This document shows positions 56,963 to 64,000 of a DNA stretch of 64,000 nucleotides, in pieces (within the stretch, counting starts at the first letter, position 1; each line of letters starts with the position of its first letter). The notes under the pieces are model-generated. The model was not told the origin of the DNA. It saw nothing but the letters and a program-made list of their open reading frames with translations, and did no database searches. The DNA is from Pseudomonas sp. URIL14HWK12:I12 (GTDB taxonomy: Bacteria > Pseudomonadota > Gammaproteobacteria > Pseudomonadales > Pseudomonadaceae): the NCBI RefSeq assembly GCF_003097135.1, contig NZ_QEQL01000004.1, forward strand, positions 434,001 through 498,000, read 5' to 3'. The position numbers and the translations under genes were made by a program.

Positions 56963-59002
56963 ATGTTCGCCCCACCCTCCCCTTGGCGCTTAGCCCCGCT
57001 GCCTCTGGCCTTGTTGCTGGCACACCCCGCTCACGCTGCCGACGCTGCGTTGGCCCTACCGACCCAGGTGATCACCGCCAACCCCCTGGGCAGCCAGCAG
57101 ATCGCCGCGCCTAGCAGCGTGCTCGAAGGCGATGAGCTGACCCTGCAGCAAAAGGGCAGCTTGGGTGAAACCTTGAGAAGCCAGCCCGGCGTGTCATCCA
57201 GCTATTTCGGACCTGGCGCCAGCCGGCCGATCATTCGCGGGTTGGACGGCGACCGCATCCGCTTGCTGCAAAACGGCATCGGCGCACTGGATGCATCCAG
57301 CCTGTCATACGATCATGCGGTGCCGCAGGACCCAGTCACTGTCGACCGCGTCGAAATCGTCCGCGGCCCGGCAGCATTGCTGTATGGCGGCAGCGCCATC
57401 GGCGGAGTGATCAACACCTTCGACAACCGCATTCCAACAGAGCCTGTAGACGGCGTACACGGTGCCGGCGAGCTGCGCTACGGCGGCGCCGACACCACCC
57501 GTAGCAGCGCCGGCAAGCTCGAAGCCGGCGATGGCACCTTCGCCCTGCATCTGGACGCCAACAGCCGCCAGTTCAATGACTTGCGCATACCGGGCTACGC
57601 CCACAGCGCCAACCAGCGCGCCAGTGAAAGCGACGACGACAATGGCGGCAAGCACCGCCTGCAAAACAGTAACGGGCGCCAGGACGGTGGTGCAGTAGGC
57701 GGCGCTTACACCTGGGACGACGGCTACGCAGGGGTGTCGTACAGCAACTACGACAGCAACTATGGCTCCCCTGCCGAAAGCGACGTGCGGATCCGCATGC
57801 AACAGGAGCATTACGCATTCGCCTCGGAAATACGCAACCTGCAAGGCCCGTTCAGCGAGCTGAAACTCGACGCCGGCTACACCGACTACAACCATCGCGA
57901 GATCGAGGGGGGCGAAACCGGCACCACGTTCAAGAACAAGGGCTACGAGGCTCGCCTGCAGGCCCGCCACCAGCCTATCGGCCCGCTTGAAGGCGTGGTG
58001 GGGCTGCAGCTCAACCGCAGTGAGTTCCAGGCGCTGGGCGAAGAGGCGTTCGTGCCGCAGACCGACACCGACGCTGCCGCGCTGTTCTTCCTCGAGCAGT
58101 TGCAGGTGACCGACCGCCTGGAACTGAGCCTGGGCGGCCGCCTTGAGCACACCAGCGTCGACCCCGACGCTGGCGGCAACACGCGCTTCGAGGCCGCGGC
58201 CCGTTCGGCCAGCTTCACCGCAGGCAGCCTCTCCACTGGCGCCGTATACACGCTGACACCGGTCTGGAAACTTGCCGCTAACCTCAGTTACACCGAGCGA
58301 GCGCCGACGTTCTACGAGCTGTATGCCAACGGCGCGCACGTAGCCACCGGCACGTATGAGGTCGGGGATGCGGGCCTTTCGAAAGAGAAAGCGACCTCTG
58401 CCGACCTGGCACTGCGTTTTGACAACGGCGACCACAAAGGCAGTGTGGGCGTGTTCTACAGCCACTTTTCGAACTACATCGGCCTGCTCGGTACCGGCCG
58501 GCTGCTCGACGAAGACGGTGTAGAAGACCCCACAGGCATTCCCGAGTACACCTACTCTGGAGTGCGGGCCCGCTTCGCCGGTATCGAAGCCCAAGAGCGC
58601 TGGACCTTCCTGCGCAACCCCTACGGCACCTGGGCGCTGGAGGTTTCGGGCGACTACACCCGGGCCAAGAACCTGGACACCGGCGAGCCACTGCCACGTA
58701 TCGCCCCCCTGCGCCTGAACACCGCCCTGGCCTGGAACCGCGGCCCTTGGCAAGCACGCCTGGAGGCCGAGCACGCCACTGCGCAACACCGAGTGCCCGA
58801 CAACGAAAACCGCACCGCCAGCTACACCACGCTGGGCGCCAGCGTTGGCTACCATTTCGACATCGGCAAGAGCCAATGGCTGGCATTCGTCAACGGCGAA
58901 AACCTCACCAACCAGACTGTCCGCTACGCCAGCTCCATCTTGCGAGACATCGCCCCGGCGCCGGGGCGCAGCGTCGAAGTGGGCTTGAGCACCCGTTTTT
59001 GA
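56963..59002 (+). CDS. TonB-dependent receptor, zinc-type (ZnuD-like)
   Basis: 679 residues from the ATG at 56963. A signal peptide (ending HPAHAAD) precedes the plug domain with GETLRSQPGVSSSYFGPGASRPIIRGLDGDRIRLLQNGIGALDASSLSYDHAV, which matches the ZnuD-type group, and the barrel ends in VGLSTRF with a terminal phenylalanine. A His/Asp-rich loop occurs at about residues 205-235 (GYAHSANQ, ESDDDNGGKH). These receptors import zinc across the outer membrane with TonB-ExbBD. A Zur-like box upstream supports zinc over iron. Upstream in-frame codons to 56801 are not part of the gene. Confidence 0.88.
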   Translation: MFAPPSPWRLAPLPLALLLAHPAHAADAALALPTQVITANPLGSQQIAAPSSVLEGDELTLQQKGSLGETLRSQPGVSSSYFGPGASRPIIRGLDGDRIRLLQNGIGALDASSLSYDHAVPQDPVTVDRVEIVRGPAALLYGGSAIGGVINTFDNRIPTEPVDGVHGAGELRYGGADTTRSSAGKLEAGDGTFALHLDANSRQFNDLRIPGYAHSANQRASESDDDNGGKHRLQNSNGRQDGGAVGGAYTWDDGYAGVSYSNYDSNYGSPAESDVRIRMQQEHYAFASEIRNLQGPFSELKLDAGYTDYNHREIEGGETGTTFKNKGYEARLQARHQPIGPLEGVVGLQLNRSEFQALGEEAFVPQTDTDAAALFFLEQLQVTDRLELSLGGRLEHTSVDPDAGGNTRFEAAARSASFTAGSLSTGAVYTLTPVWKLAANLSYTERAPTFYELYANGAHVATGTYEVGDAGLSKEKATSADLALRFDNGDHKGSVGVFYSHFSNYIGLLGTGRLLDEDGVEDPTGIPEYTYSGVRARFAGIEAQERWTFLRNPYGTWALEVSGDYTRAKNLDTGEPLPRIAPLRLNTALAWNRGPWQARLEAEHATAQHRVPDNENRTASYTTLGASVGYHFDIGKSQWLAFVNGENLTNQTVRYASSILRDIAPAPGRSVEVGLSTRF

Positions 59003-59011
59003 GCCTCGCCA

Positions 59012-59032
59012 GGCCCGCCAAGGCGGCGGGCC
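59012..59032 (+). terminator. G/C hairpin after the TonB receptor
   Basis: GGCCCGCC and GGCGGGCC flank a 5-base loop, 9 bases after the stop. The following GCGGCCTTGC has no real T-run, so it is a weak intrinsic terminator at best. Confidence 0.55.
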
Positions 59033-59135
59033 GCGGCCTTGCAGTACCCGGCATTATTGCGGCCTCAGATAAATACCCTTTCCCATCAACGGGTTGGTTC
59101 AACGCGTTATCGGCGTTATCCTTAGTCGGTTATTA

Positions 59136-59153
59136 AGCTGAAACATTTCAGCT
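59136..59153. promoter_or_regulatory. Perfect inverted repeat upstream of gcd, PtxS-box-like
   Basis: AGCTGAAA and TTTCAGCT flank CA, giving an 18-base dyad 126 bases before the gcd ATG. The core TGAAA-N2-TTTCA resembles the PtxS operator of pseudomonads (TGAAACCGGTTTCA) but is two bases shorter. It is likely to be an operator for gcd; the protein is unproven. Confidence 0.5.
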
Positions 59154-59278
59154 AGAAAAGAACGGCTTCAGTAACATTCTGCGACGAACTATTCGGCTGC
59201 GTAGCAACCTCAGCAATGGGTTGCCAGACTTTCTGAATTCCAAGTTCATATCCTGATACCGACTCAACGGAGAACTCT

Positions 59279-61684
59279 ATGAGCACTGCAAGTGCCCCAG
59301 CCCGCCGGCGCCTAATGCCGGCCGTGCTCGGCGTGCTGTTCCTGCTGATGGGCCTGATTTTGGTGGTCGGCGGCGTCACGCTGCTGAAAACCGATGGCTC
59401 TCTTTATTACCTGATCGCGGGCCTGGGCGTCATGCTCACGGGCATCCTGCTGATCGCCGGCAAGCGTTCGGCCCTGGCCGTCTATGCGCTGGTCCTGTTC
59501 GGCAGCACGCTGTGGGCGCTGTGGGAAGTGGGCCTGGCCTGGTGGCCGCTGGTGCCACGCCTGGCCCTGTGGTTTGCACTGGGCATCGTGCTGCTGCTGC
59601 CGTGGTTCCGCCTGCCACTGACGCGAGGCCTGCCTTACCGCCTGGGTACCGGCGGCCTGAGCTTTGCCGTCGTGCTGGCCGGCCTGTGCGCACTGGGCAG
59701 CCAGTTCACCGCCGACCCCAACGAGGTCACAGGCCAGCTCGACCGCCAGAGTGCCGGCACCGCCAGCGCCGCGCCCGCGCAGCCTGATGGCGACTGGCAG
59801 TCCTACGGTCGCACCGCCTTCGGTGACCGTTACTCGCCGCTGAATCAGATCAATACCAGCAACGTCAGCGAACTCAAGCCTGCCTGGACCTTCCGCACCG
59901 GCGACATCCCTGGCCCGAATGACCCCGGTGAGACCACTGCGGAAAACACCCCGCTCAAGGTCAATGGCATGCTCTATGTGTGCACGCCGCACAGCCAGGT
60001 GATTGCCCTGGACCCAGACACCGGAAAGGAAATCTGGCGCTTCGACCCGAAAATCAGCACCCAGGGTGCCGATAACTTCAAAGGTTGGGCACACATGACC
60101 TGCCGCGGCGTGGCTTACCACGACGACGCCGCTTATGCACAGGCCAGCAGCACCGAACAAGCCAGCCCAGCGCCGGCCTCGGCCTGCCCCAAGCGCATCT
60201 TCGTTCCCACCGCCGACACCCGCCTGATCGCCTTGAACGCCGACACTGGCAAAGAGTGTGAAGACTTCGGCGACAAAGGCTCGGTGAACCTGAGTGCCAA
60301 CATCGGCACCTTCGCCCCGGGCGGTTACTACTCTACCTCCCCACCGGCGGTCACCCAGAACCTGGTGATCATCGGCGGCCACGTCACCGACAACGTCTCT
60401 ACCGATGAGCCCTCTGGTGTAGTGCGCGCCTTCGATGTGCACGATGGCCACCTGGTGTGGAATTGGGACAGCGGCAACCCCGAGAAAACCACTCCCATCG
60501 AGCCGGGCGAGCACTACACCCGCAACTCGCCCAACATGTGGTCGATGATGGCCGTGGACGAGAAGACCGGCATGGTCTACCTGCCCATGGGCAACCAGAT
60601 GCCTGACCAATGGGGCGGCAACCGTACCCCTGAGTCGGAAAAATACAGCGCCGGTGTGACCGCGCTGGACATCGCCACCGGCCAGGTGCGCTGGACTTAC
60701 CAATTCACCCATCATGACCTGTGGGACATGGATGTAGGTGGCCAACCAAGCCTGATCGACATCAAGACCGCCGACGGCATCAAGCCGGCGCTGATGGCTT
60801 CGACCAAGCAAGGCAGCATCTACGTGCTGGACCGCACCACCGGCCAGCCGATCGTGCCGATCACCGAAACTCCGGTACCTCAAGGTGCAGTGGAGGGTGA
60901 TCACACCTCGCCGACTCAGCCGATGTCTGCGCTGAACTTCATGCCCAAGACGCTTCAAGAAAAAGACATGTGGGGCGTCACGCCCTTCGACCAGATGCTG
61001 TGCCGCATCGACTTCCGCTCCATGCGCTACGAAGGCATCTACACTCCGCCTTCGCTGCAAGGCTCGCTGGTGTATCCAGGCAACTTCGGCGTGTTCGACT
61101 GGGGCGGCATCTCGGTCGACCCGGTTCGCCAGATTGCGTTCGTGAACCCCGATTACATGGCGTTCAAGTCCAAGCTGGTGCCGCGTGAAGCCGTTGAAGG
61201 CGGCCCTGCGCGCAAGAGCGAAACCGAAGGCGTGCAGCCGAACAAGGGTGCGCCATACGGCGTGATCCTGGAGCCGTTCCTGTCGAAGGTCGGCCTGCCC
61301 TGCCAGGCACCGGCATGGGGCTACGTGGCAGCGGTCGACCTGACCACCCACAAAACCCTGTGGAAGCACAAGAACGGCACCGTGCGTGACAGCTCGCCGG
61401 TACCGATCCCGCTGAAAATGGGCGTGCCCAGCCTGGGCGGCACCTTCGTCACCGCCGGCGGCGTGGGCTTCCTGAGCGGTACGCTCGACCAGTACCTGCG
61501 CGCCTACGACATGAGCAACGGCAAGCAACTGTGGGAAGGCCGCCTGCCGGCCGGGGCACAAACCACGCCCATGACCTACACCGGCAAGGACGGCCGCCAG
61601 TACGTACTGGTGGTCGCCGGTGGGCATGGCTCGCTGGGCACTCGCCAGGGCGACTACGTGATGGCATTCGCGCTGCCACAGTAA
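59279..61684 (+). CDS. gcd: Membrane-bound PQQ-dependent glucose dehydrogenase
   Basis: 801 residues, the normal length. Five N-terminal membrane helices (to about residue 140) precede an eight-bladed PQQ propeller: DWQSYGRTAFGDRYSPLNQINTSNV, MTCRGVAYHDD, ANIGTFAPGGYYSTSPPAV, YTRNSPNMWSMMAVDEKTGM and QFTHHDLWDMDVGGQPSLID are typical. It oxidises glucose to gluconolactone in the periplasm and passes electrons to ubiquinone, the first step of the peripheral glucose pathway and the cause of acid-mediated phosphate solubilisation. An inverted repeat lies upstream and a terminator follows. Confidence 0.96.
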   Translation: MSTASAPARRRLMPAVLGVLFLLMGLILVVGGVTLLKTDGSLYYLIAGLGVMLTGILLIAGKRSALAVYALVLFGSTLWALWEVGLAWWPLVPRLALWFALGIVLLLPWFRLPLTRGLPYRLGTGGLSFAVVLAGLCALGSQFTADPNEVTGQLDRQSAGTASAAPAQPDGDWQSYGRTAFGDRYSPLNQINTSNVSELKPAWTFRTGDIPGPNDPGETTAENTPLKVNGMLYVCTPHSQVIALDPDTGKEIWRFDPKISTQGADNFKGWAHMTCRGVAYHDDAAYAQASSTEQASPAPASACPKRIFVPTADTRLIALNADTGKECEDFGDKGSVNLSANIGTFAPGGYYSTSPPAVTQNLVIIGGHVTDNVSTDEPSGVVRAFDVHDGHLVWNWDSGNPEKTTPIEPGEHYTRNSPNMWSMMAVDEKTGMVYLPMGNQMPDQWGGNRTPESEKYSAGVTALDIATGQVRWTYQFTHHDLWDMDVGGQPSLIDIKTADGIKPALMASTKQGSIYVLDRTTGQPIVPITETPVPQGAVEGDHTSPTQPMSALNFMPKTLQEKDMWGVTPFDQMLCRIDFRSMRYEGIYTPPSLQGSLVYPGNFGVFDWGGISVDPVRQIAFVNPDYMAFKSKLVPREAVEGGPARKSETEGVQPNKGAPYGVILEPFLSKVGLPCQAPAWGYVAAVDLTTHKTLWKHKNGTVRDSSPVPIPLKMGVPSLGGTFVTAGGVGFLSGTLDQYLRAYDMSNGKQLWEGRLPAGAQTTPMTYTGKDGRQYVLVVAGGHGSLGTRQGDYVMAFALPQ

Positions 61685-61702
61685 GCTGCTTGTGAGAAAA
61701 GC

Positions 61703-61728
61703 AAAAGCCACCCCTAGGGGTGGCTTTT
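61703..61728. terminator. Bidirectional intrinsic terminator between gcd and pyrF
   Basis: A perfect 26-base palindrome with 13-base arms (AAAAGCCACCCCT and its complement), ending in TTTT on both strands, lies 18 bases after the gcd stop and 46 bases after the convergent pyrF stop. It can serve both genes. Confidence 0.92.
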
Positions 61729-61774
61729 GTGTATCTGGATCAATAGCTCGGCTGTCGAACAAGGCCCTGGCCGA

Positions 61775-62473
61775 TCAGGAAAGCGATGCCACCACCTCGC
61801 GCAGAGCTTGCGCCGGGTCTGCCGCCTGGCTGATCGGGCGACCGATCACCAGATAGTCGGAGCCTGCATCCAGAGCCTGGCGCGGGGTCAGAATGCGCCG
61901 CTGATCATCCTGTGCGCTGCCGGCCGGGCGAATACCTGGCGTTACCAGTTGCAGCGAGGGCTGCGCCGCCTTGAGCGCTGGCGCCTCGAGCGCCGAGCAC
62001 ACCAAACCGTCCATGCCGGCTTTTTGGGCCAATGCCGCCAGGCGCAGCACCTGCTCCTGAGGGTCGACATCCAGGCCGATACCGGCCAGGTCCTCGCGCT
62101 CCATGCTGGTCAGCACAGTCACACCGATCAGCAACGGGTTAGGCCCGCTCCGTTGCTCCAACACCTCGCGGCAAGCAGCCATCATGCGCAGGCCACCGGA
62201 GCAGTGCACGTTGACCATCCACACGCCCATCTCGGCAGCGGCTCGCACGGCCATGGCCGTGGTATTGGGAATGTCGTGGAATTTCAGGTCGAGGAACACC
62301 TCGAACCCGCGCGCATTGAGGGTTTCGACAATGCCTGCAGCGCTGCTGGTGAACAGCTCCTTGCCTACCTTCACTCGGCACAGCGCCGGGTCGAGGCGAT
62401 CAGCCAGCGCCAGGGCGGCTTCACGGGTGGAAAAGTCCAGGGCGACGATCACGGGCGTCGGGCAGGTGGGCAT
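61775..62473 (-). CDS. pyrF: Orotidine 5'-phosphate decarboxylase
   Basis: 232 residues, standard. The N-terminus [21 protein letters not shown], the catalytic [10 protein letters not shown] (Asp, Lys, His, Asp) and [17 protein letters not shown] at the C-terminus are all conserved. It makes UMP in pyrimidine synthesis. Convergent with gcd and sharing its terminator; divergent from the small DUF2897 gene. Confidence 0.97.
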   Translation of the reverse strand: MPTCPTPVIVALDFSTREAALALADRLDPALCRVKVGKELFTSSAAGIVETLNARGFEVFLDLKFHDIPNTTAMAVRAAAEMGVWMVNVHCSGGLRMMAACREVLEQRSGPNPLLIGVTVLTSMEREDLAGIGLDVDPQEQVLRLAALAQKAGMDGLVCSALEAPALKAAQPSLQLVTPGIRPAGSAQDDQRRILTPRQALDAGSDYLVIGRPISQAADPAQALREVVASLS

Positions 62474-62601
62474 GGCAACAACTCTCTTGAAAGGGCGGGC
62501 TCTGAAACGGCGGGCATTGTAGCGGAATTGGTGCCACCCTGTGTGAGGGAACCGGCCTTGCCGCGCCGTGTTCCAACAATCATCACTCTGGAGAATTCCC
62601 C

Positions 62602-62769
62602 ATGCCCTGGTATGCCTGGTTAATCCTGATCCTCGCCCTGGGTTCGATCGTAGGCGGCCTATTGCTGCTGCGCGAAAGCGCCAGCAAGCTGCCGTTGACC
62701 GAAGAGCAGCTCAAGCGTGTCCATGAGCGCAACGCCGAAATGGACGCAAAAGAAGCGCGAGACCGCTGA
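62602..62769 (+). CDS. Small membrane protein, DUF2897 family
   Basis: 55 residues. CTGGAGA lies upstream of the ATG. One membrane helix ([19 protein letters not shown]) is followed by a polar tail ([23 protein letters not shown]), matching the DUF2897 pattern. Such genes stand beside pyrF in pseudomonads. Function unknown. Confidence 0.8.
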   Translation: MPWYAWLILILALGSIVGGLLLLRESASKLPLTEEQLKRVHERNAEMDAKEARDR

Positions 62770-63108
62770 TACTTATCCCGAAAAAACCTGTTCCAGCATG
62801 TGGATAAGCTGGGGGGATTCTCATGCAGGCCGCGGCGCACGGGGCCTGCAAGGATCTGGTTGTTATTTGACCAAATAGTAGCCGAAATCACCGTACGCAC
62901 AGGCCGGCCAGTGTAGCCGCCTGATTTTGCAGAACTTTATCCCGTCTTTCGCTGCATGAGCCTGTGCATAACCTGGGGGTTTGCCTCTACAGCCCACGCC
63001 CCCTGCGGCCTGTAGCCAACTGTTCAAATAATGACCTACCCATTTAGGCTTACACACAGTTCACCTGCACCTGCCTGTGGAAAACCTTGGGAAGACCTTC
63101 TGTAGCCC
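62770..63108. other. 339-base non-coding region with several DnaA-box-like sites
   Basis: No gene is seen here. Three same-orientation DnaA-box-like 9-mers occur: TGTGGATAA (62799-62807, perfect consensus), TGTGCATAA (62963-62971, fits TTATnCACA) and TGTGGAAAA (63077-63085, near-consensus). A short dyad (TATTTG-AC-CAAATA, about 62864-62877) and TTATCCCG runs at about 62773 and 62938 add to the A/T-rich character. It also holds the 3' end signals of the two flanking genes. Confidence 0.45.
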
Positions 63109-64000
63109 TCAGGAATCAAGGCCTGCAGAGTTTTGCTCGTTTTTTAACCACCAGCGTTCACCGCCTTGGGCTGCCAGGATGTCCACGCGCTCGCCCATGC
63201 ATGGCGTGGCGAGCGGTACCTGTGCAGCGGCAGCCAGGGCGTGAATCCTTTCGAAGGGCTCCTGCCAAGGGTGATTGGACAGGTCAAAGGTGCCATTGTG
63301 AATCGGCAACAGGCAGCGCCCACGCACATCCAGGTGTGCCTGCAGGCTTTGCTCAGGGTGCATGTGCACCGCAGGCCACGCATGGTTGTAAGCGCCGGTT
63401 TCCATCAGCGTCAGATCAAACGGCCCGTAGCGCTCGCCGATGCGCCTGAACCCGTCGAAGTAGCCTGAGTCACCACTGAAGAACAGGCGCCATTGCTGGG
63501 TAATCATCACCCAGGATGCCCATAACGTGGCGTTGCTGTCGGACAAACCCCGGCCTGAGAAATGCTGGCCGGGCGTTGCCGCGAAGCGGATACCGTCGAT
63601 TTCGGTTTCCTGCCACCAATCCAGCTGGCGCACTTTGGCGGCTGGCACGCCCCAGCGCACGAGGGTATCGCCCACACCGAGGGGCGCCAGGAACCACTGT
63701 GCCCGCTGGGCGAGGTAGCCAATGGTGGCGTCATCAAGGTGGTCGTAGTGGTTGTGCGAGAGGATCACCGCCTTGATCGCCGGCAATGCCTGAAGCGTGA
63801 TGGGGGGCTGGTGAAACCGTTGTGGCCCGGCCCACTGCACCGGCGACGCTCGCTCACTGAACACAGGGTCGGTCAGGTAGAACTCGCCACGCACCTTGAT
63901 CAGCACCGTGGAGTGCCCCAGGCGCCACAGGCTGTCGTCTGGAGCCTGCAACAACTGCTCGGCAGTCAGCGCCTGCAGCGGAACAGGTGCCGCTGGCCGA
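63109..64000 (-). CDS. Metallo-beta-lactamase-fold hydrolase, N-terminus cut off by window edge
   Basis: At least 296 residues; the frame is open to the window edge at 64000 and homologues start further upstream. The zinc motif SHNHYDHLD lies in AIKAVILSHNHYDHLDDATIG; FSGDSGYFDGF, ETGAYNHAWPAVHMHPEQSLQAH and LLPIHNGTFDLSNHPWQEPFERI carry the other ligands of the NAPE-PLD/UlaG-like group, which cleaves phosphoesters such as N-acyl-phosphatidylethanolamine in animals. The bacterial substrate is unknown. The 3' end is followed by the non-coding stretch above. Confidence 0.88.
   Translation of the reverse strand, partial: RPAAPVPLQALTAEQLLQAPDDSLWRLGHSTVLIKVRGEFYLTDPVFSERASPVQWAGPQRFHQPPITLQALPAIKAVILSHNHYDHLDDATIGYLAQRAQWFLAPLGVGDTLVRWGVPAAKVRQLDWWQETEIDGIRFAATPGQHFSGRGLSDSNATLWASWVMITQQWRLFFSGDSGYFDGFRRIGERYGPFDLTLMETGAYNHAWPAVHMHPEQSLQAHLDVRGRCLLPIHNGTFDLSNHPWQEPFERIHALAAAAQVPLATPCMGERVDILAAQGGERWWLKNEQNSAGLDS

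Noticed and set aside
59312..61762. 816-codon minus-strand open frame opposite gcd
   Set aside because: Shadow of gcd; low-complexity His/Gly/Val-rich translation with no motifs.

Overview
The window is high-GC, densely packed Gammaproteobacterial DNA. The gene content points to a Pseudomonas of the putida group: a ppuI/rsaL/ppuR-type quorum-sensing locus, cbb3 oxidase genes, Aer aerotaxis receptor, membrane glucose dehydrogenase (gcd), YcgL-Rnd pair, PpnN and pyrF followed by a DUF2897 gene. This assignment comes from recognising protein families by eye; no database search was run. I saw no rRNA, tRNA, CRISPR array, insertion sequence or prophage.

Layout. 1-1947: a cut-off thioredoxin-like lipoprotein, then an overlapping arsC-like/wrbA/3-methyladenine-glycosylase-like operon. 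2110-3821: a LuxR receptor, an antisense RsaL repressor and a LuxI synthase, in the las/ppu arrangement. 3933-9031: FemAB-like/GNAT protein, porin, PAS-type chemoreceptor, alpha/beta hydrolase. 9148-17280: one translationally coupled cbb3 oxidase operon, ccoNOQP-ccoGHIS plus a TauE/SafE-like gene. 17523-22800: a four-gene, tightly coupled cluster (thioredoxin-like/DinB-like protein, lysine-2,3-aminomutase-type radical SAM enzyme, MetRS-like ligase, MFS exporter), followed by a shortened cytochrome c. 23440-29832: DEAD-box helicase and a divergent sugar-acid (aldonate) catabolic locus with a GntR/FadR regulator. 29836-36336: lipoprotein, sulfate-binding protein, acyltransferase, hydroxyacid dehydrogenase, YcgL and RNase D. 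36393-41900: EptA-type phosphoethanolamine transferase, DUF1176 protein and an M48 peptidase operon. 42079-51638: AraC regulator with an Nramp transporter, three MFS transporters, an orphan gluconate-dehydrogenase-subunit-3-like gene, PpnN and LysR. 51735-59002: an unusual bifunctional penicillin-binding protein, a PadR/siderophore-reductase pair with a clear double operator, and a zinc-type TonB receptor behind a Zur-like box. 59279-64000: gcd, pyrF, a small membrane protein and a cut-off metallo-beta-lactamase-fold hydrolase.

The strongest candidate for an undescribed system is 17523-22800. A KamA enzyme that keeps both aspartates associated with lysine substrates is coupled by a 4-base overlap to a shortened MetRS-like adenylating enzyme whose methionine pocket appears lost, and then to an exporter. 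The logic resembles EpmB/EpmA (beta-lysine made by an aminomutase, then activated by a tRNA-synthetase paralogue), but uses a class I instead of a class II synthetase fold and adds an export step. I propose a beta-amino-acid conjugate pathway; the product and substrate are unknown.
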